This document shows, piece by piece, positions 61,045 through 64,000 of a stretch of DNA of 64,000 bases (within the stretch, counting starts at the first letter, position 1; each line of letters opens with the position of its first letter). Location: contig NZ_LVYV01000001.1 of NCBI RefSeq assembly GCF_001618955.1, forward strand, positions 124,001-188,000. Direction: 5' to 3'. Both the position numbers and the translations under genes were made by a program. The notes under the pieces were generated by a model. That model was given only the letters and a program-made list of their open reading frames with translations, was not told where the DNA came from and did not search any database. This DNA is from Tardiphaga robiniae (GTDB taxonomy: Bacteria > Pseudomonadota > Alphaproteobacteria > Rhizobiales > Xanthobacteraceae).

Positions 61045-61560
61045 TTGAGACTATATTCCCCTCACCCTGTCCAACGAGGGGCGCTTCTCGAGGGCGTCTT
61101 TGGAGGTGGGACAGGGTGCGGCGCCCGCGGACGTGCCTCGCAAGCACGGACTCGGGAGGTCCTGGGTAGCCGTCCGGGCCCACTACGGGGCTCTGCCGCT
61201 TGCGGCTGGACGGGTGCGGGTGAAGGCTGGCGAAAGCCGGCCGGATGACGGGCACGATGCCCGTACCCAGTACCCGGAAGCACGGCCCCGGGAACAGAAA
61301 AGCCGCGATGGAGCGCCGAAAGGCGTGCGCGCACCGAAGGTCGCTGTCGCAGGCAGCCGACGGGACGCGCCACTGACTACAAAGTTGCGCCTTTCGGCGC
61401 TTCATCCCCCTCACATCAAAGGGACCACCGGAAGACCAACTTGCGCGGCGGCGCGGGACAGACGGCGCGTGCGCGCGTCGATCCCATTCATGACCGGGAC
61501 TCGCACAGCGCGACCGGCCGCACGGCGCATCTCAAGGTGGGTAGCCAGCAACCTCCGGAC
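61045..61560. other. GC-rich structured intergenic element, probable dispersed repeat
   Basis: 587 bases lie between the RT relic and the DUF930 gene. They hold many short hairpins: CACCCTGTCC/GGACAGGGTG, GGCTGGC-GAAA-GCCGGCC, GCGCC-GAAA-GGCGT, GACGGGCA/TGCCCGT and GCGCC-TTTC-GGCGC. Open frames on both strands (for example 61100-61567 plus, 60893-61414 minus) have the Arg/Pro/Gly-rich composition of spurious reading frames. From memory, similar spurious proteins recur across Bradyrhizobium genomes, so I take it as a repeat or structured RNA element, not a gene. Confidence 0.45.
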
Positions 61561-61618
61561 ACGCTAAGCGGATATCATCCCGCCGGTTCATCCTTCCAAA
61601 CGTGTTGTCCCTTCCCGC

Positions 61619-61999
61619 ATGAAATTCCTGCTTCTTCCGCTCGGCCTCGTGGCGCTCACCGCACAGGCCCATGCCAGCGATGCCCGCTTCATGGCGGCCC
61701 TCGGCAAGCTCGATCCCAAGACCCGGCTGGAGCAGGTCTGCGACTTCGAGGCGATGCGCCGGATCAGCAAGGGCGGCCCGCGTGTCGAGCGCGCGAAGTC
61801 CGACGCGCTGGTGCCGCCGCAGCATCTCGGCAATACGCTGATCGCCAAAGGCGGCGCCTATCGCGCGGGCGGCAAATGGATGCAGGTCGCCTTCACCTGC
61901 AAGGCGACGCCGGACCACAAGACGGTGCTGGATTTCACCTACAAGACGGGAACGGTCATTCCACCCGCGAAATGGCAGTCTTTGGGGCTCTGGAAATAA
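61619..61999 (+). CDS. DUF930 domain exported protein
   Basis: A 126-residue protein with signal peptide (about 1-19, HAS cleavage) and the DUF930 signature KLDPKTRLEQVCDFEAMRRI, followed by a beta-rich end (FTCKATPDHKTVLDFTYKTG). One cysteine in each half could form a disulfide. Function unknown. Convergent with the PepSY gene 20 bases away. Confidence 0.8.
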   Translation: MKFLLLPLGLVALTAQAHASDARFMAALGKLDPKTRLEQVCDFEAMRRISKGGPRVERAKSDALVPPQHLGNTLIAKGGAYRAGGKWMQVAFTCKATPDHKTVLDFTYKTGTVIPPAKWQSLGLWK

Positions 62000-62019
62000 A
62001 ATAGACGAGCCTGCCCGCG

Positions 62020-62274
62020 TCAATGCTTGGGTTCGTTCTTGGTGAGCGCGCCGCTATGCGGATCGACATGGACCTCGAAGATCCGGCCGTCCTTCACGAC
62101 ATCGGCTTCCCAATGACCGTCGTCGGCTTCGAGCTCCCTGACCTCGGTATAGCCCAAGCTGCGCAGCTTTTCTGTGACCTGCTGTGCGGTCATCCAGTCC
62201 TTGCCGGGGGTATCTGCGGAAGCCCATGAGGGCAGCGCGAAAACGAGCGCAACGAACAGCAGCAGCGACTTCAT
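62020..62274 (-). CDS. Exported PepSY-domain protein
   Basis: An 84-residue protein: signal peptide (about 1-20), then one PepSY domain (MTAQQVTEKLRSLGYTEVRELEADDGHWEADVVKDG, ending VHVDPHSGALT). PepSY domains often inhibit peptidases or regulate envelope kinases and metal reductases. GGGAGGTTTGCC precedes the ATG. No partner is adjacent. Confidence 0.82.
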   Translation of the reverse strand: MKSLLLFVALVFALPSWASADTPGKDWMTAQQVTEKLRSLGYTEVRELEADDGHWEADVVKDGRIFEVHVDPHSGALTKNEPKH

Positions 62275-62505
62275 GGCAAACCTCCCTGATTTGTCACGAC
62301 AACTCCGGGATTGCCACTTTGTTCGGCACAGGCCTTGGCGGTGGCCTCGCCGTTCACCCTGCCGCGAAAAGTTCCGGGATTTGCTTGACGTTAACGCCGG
62401 GCGGCGCTTGATGGCGGGATCGCGGCTGCCCGCTTGCGGCCCGAATCCGGTAGTATGTCGAGCGGGAACCCGGGTCTGCAGACCCTCCGATTGCGGTCGA
62501 GGCGC

Positions 62506-64000
62506 ATGTCACAGAAGCCCAACTTGCCGAGATGGCGGATCGACCACTGGCGTGCCGAAAAGGGCGCGCTGATGGTGCTCGCCGTAGCGCTGGGCCTGCT
62601 GATCGGCATCGTGGCTCCCGCGTCGGCGCAATTTTTCGGTTTCGGCGGTCCGCAGCAACCTCCTCCGCGTCCGCAGCGCAATGTGCCGCAGGGCGGCGGT
62701 GGCGGCTTCGGCTGGTTCGGCGGCGGCAATGACAGTCCGTTTTTCGCGCCGTTCCAGCAGCAACAGGCGCCGAAGCGGGCCGCTCCGCGCGAGGACTATT
62801 CGCGCGCACCATCGCCGGAAAAACGCGATGCCCCGGCCGAGCGCAACGTGCTGGTGCTCGGCGACAGCATGGCCGACTGGCTCGCTTACGGCCTCGAGGA
62901 CGCCTATGCCGAACAGCCCGACATGGGCGTGATCCGCAAGCACAAGACCGTCTCCGGCCTGCTGCGCTATCAGCCGAAGGGCGATCCCGCCGATTGGGCC
63001 GCGGCGGCCAAGGGCATTCTCGCCACCGAGAAGCCCGATGCCATTGTCGTCATGCTCGGCCTCAATGACCGTGTCGCGATCCGCGAGCCCGACAGGGCCG
63101 CCGTGAAGAAGGGCGCCAAGAAGGACGAGAAGAAGGACAGCGCCGCGGAAGTGAAGCCCGGCGACAAGCCGGCCGAGCCCGAGGCGGACGATGCGGATAT
63201 TCCCGATCCCGGTTCGATCGCGACCGAGCGCGGCGCGCGCACCGGCGGCATGGTCGATTTCCGCGACGAGCGCTGGGGCGAGCTTTACTCGAAGAAGATC
63301 GAGGAGATGATCAATGTCGTGAAGGCGAAGGGCGTGCCCGTGCTGTGGGTCGGCTTGCCGGCGGTGCGCGGCACCAAGGCGACCGCCGACATGCTCTATC
63401 TCGACAATCTCTATCGCGAGGCCGCGACCAAGGCCGGCATCACCTATGTCGATATCTGGGACGGCTTCGTCGACGAGGCTGGCCGCTTCCTGCAGCAGGG
63501 CCCGGATTTCGAAGGCCAGATCCGCCGGCTGCGCTCGGCCGACGGCGTCTATTTCACCAAGGCCGGCGCCCGCAAGATGGCGCATTACGTTGAGCGCGAA
63601 ATCACCCGCCTGCTCTCCGGCCGCTCCGCGCCGATCGCGCTGCCGAGCGAGCCTGCGACGCCGGACCTCAATGCCGTGCCCGGCGCGCCGGCGCCGCGTC
63701 CGCTGGCCGGGCCTATCGTTCCCCTCGTCGCCTCCTCCGTCGGCACCGATCAACTGCTCGGCGGCCCCGGCGTGAAGCCGGTGAGTGTCGATGCACTGGT
63801 CGCGCGTGTATTGGTCAAAGGCGAGCCACTCGCCGCGCCCGCCGGCCGCGCCGACGACTTCGCCTGGCCGCGCCGCGAGATCGGCCGCGAACAGGCCAAG
63901 GGCGATGTGCCTGTGGCCGCAGTCACCCCGACCACATCAGGGACGAGCGGCACGACTGCTGCGGCAACCGGACCGGATGGCGTTGTCCCCGTCACGGCGC
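62506..64000 (+). CDS. DUF459 SGNH-hydrolase family exported protein (3' end outside window)
   Basis: At least 498 residues, running off the window. A membrane/signal helix (about 20-40, ending ASAQ) precedes a Gly/Pro/Gln-rich linker and an SGNH fold: block I LVLGDSMADW (Ser121), block III GLNDR (Asn187), with a Lys/Glu/Asp-rich insertion (about 200-230), and block V-like DGVYFTKAGARK. The usual DxxH histidine reads Tyr here. A Pro/Ala/Thr-rich tail follows. DUF459 proteins are predicted periplasmic esterases/acyltransferases of unknown substrate. Confidence 0.82.
   Translation, partial: MSQKPNLPRWRIDHWRAEKGALMVLAVALGLLIGIVAPASAQFFGFGGPQQPPPRPQRNVPQGGGGGFGWFGGGNDSPFFAPFQQQQAPKRAAPREDYSRAPSPEKRDAPAERNVLVLGDSMADWLAYGLEDAYAEQPDMGVIRKHKTVSGLLRYQPKGDPADWAAAAKGILATEKPDAIVVMLGLNDRVAIREPDRAAVKKGAKKDEKKDSAAEVKPGDKPAEPEADDADIPDPGSIATERGARTGGMVDFRDERWGELYSKKIEEMINVVKAKGVPVLWVGLPAVRGTKATADMLYLDNLYREAATKAGITYVDIWDGFVDEAGRFLQQGPDFEGQIRRLRSADGVYFTKAGARKMAHYVEREITRLLSGRSAPIALPSEPATPDLNAVPGAPAPRPLAGPIVPLVASSVGTDQLLGGPGVKPVSVDALVARVLVKGEPLAAPAGRADDFAWPRREIGREQAKGDVPVAAVTPTTSGTSGTTAAATGPDGVVPVTA

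Noticed and set aside
61100-61567. 155-codon open frame downstream of the RT relic
   Set aside because: Arg/Pro/Gly-rich composition, no ribosome site, lies in a hairpin-dense region with equally long frames on the other strand.

Overview
This window looks like a chromosomal segment of an alphaproteobacterium of the Bradyrhizobium/Rhodopseudomonas/Afipia/Tardiphaga group. The evidence is high-GC coding with strong third-position bias, the cpdR / N-formylglutamate amidohydrolase / hisN neighbourhood, a MctP-DUF3311 pair, DUF2339, DUF930 and DUF459 proteins, many soluble-tail chemoreceptors, and GC-rich palindromic dispersed repeats of the kind common in these genomes. The assignment rests on reading alone; no search was run.

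Layout. 1-3.5 kb: end of an unknown gene, a tyrosine phosphatase and a DUF2339 membrane protein. 3.6-7 kb: a Baeyer-Villiger-type monooxygenase and a PoxB-like thiamine enzyme. 7.1-11.2 kb: an ABC importer (ATPase, permease, binding protein) plus an amidase, read from a near-consensus sigma-54 promoter. 11.3-16 kb: cupin, CsbD, TrhO, SlyX, acyl-CoA synthetase and an NTF2-like protein. 16-25 kb: oligopeptidase B, a divergent HemC, MctP/DUF3311, an old-yellow-enzyme family reductase, a glycine-rich exported protein and a NodU-type carbamoyltransferase. 25.2-37.6 kb: six methyl-accepting chemotaxis proteins in tandem on the minus strand. 37.9-41.3 kb: a glutamate/aspartate ABC transporter (gltIJKL) with a likely sigma-54 promoter. 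41.4-50.7 kb: MFS exporter, class I glutamine amidotransferase-like hydrolase, tRNA-Val(GAC), CpdR, N-formylglutamate amidohydrolase, Flp pilin, a probable AbcR-type small RNA, HisN, LysR, TauE/SafE, LysE/RhtB and an alpha/beta hydrolase. 50.8-52.6 kb: Hsp20 behind a candidate RNA thermometer, and an exported proline-rich protein. 52.8-59.5 kb: gltBD (glutamate synthase) behind a sigma-54 promoter and a long structured leader. 59.5-61.6 kb: a lower-GC accessory patch with a DUF559 relic, a reverse-transcriptase-family gene that has lost its catalytic core, and a structured GC-rich element. 61.6-64 kb: DUF930, PepSY and a truncated DUF459 SGNH protein.

The strongest common thread is nitrogen. 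Three sigma-54 (-24/-12) promoters with exact GG-N10-GC spacing sit before an amide/nitrogen-compound importer plus amidase, a glutamate/aspartate importer and glutamate synthase. The probable AbcR-like sRNA belongs to a family known to control ABC-transporter mRNAs. Glutamine amidotransferase-like and N-formylglutamate hydrolases lie nearby. The chemoreceptor array directly downstream of the amino-acid transporter fits a nutrient-sensing neighbourhood, although its ligands cannot be read from sequence.

I did not find a clearly new multi-gene system. The best candidates for something undescribed are the structured gltB leader, the motif shared upstream of two chemoreceptor units, the sRNA, and the broken reverse transcriptase locus.
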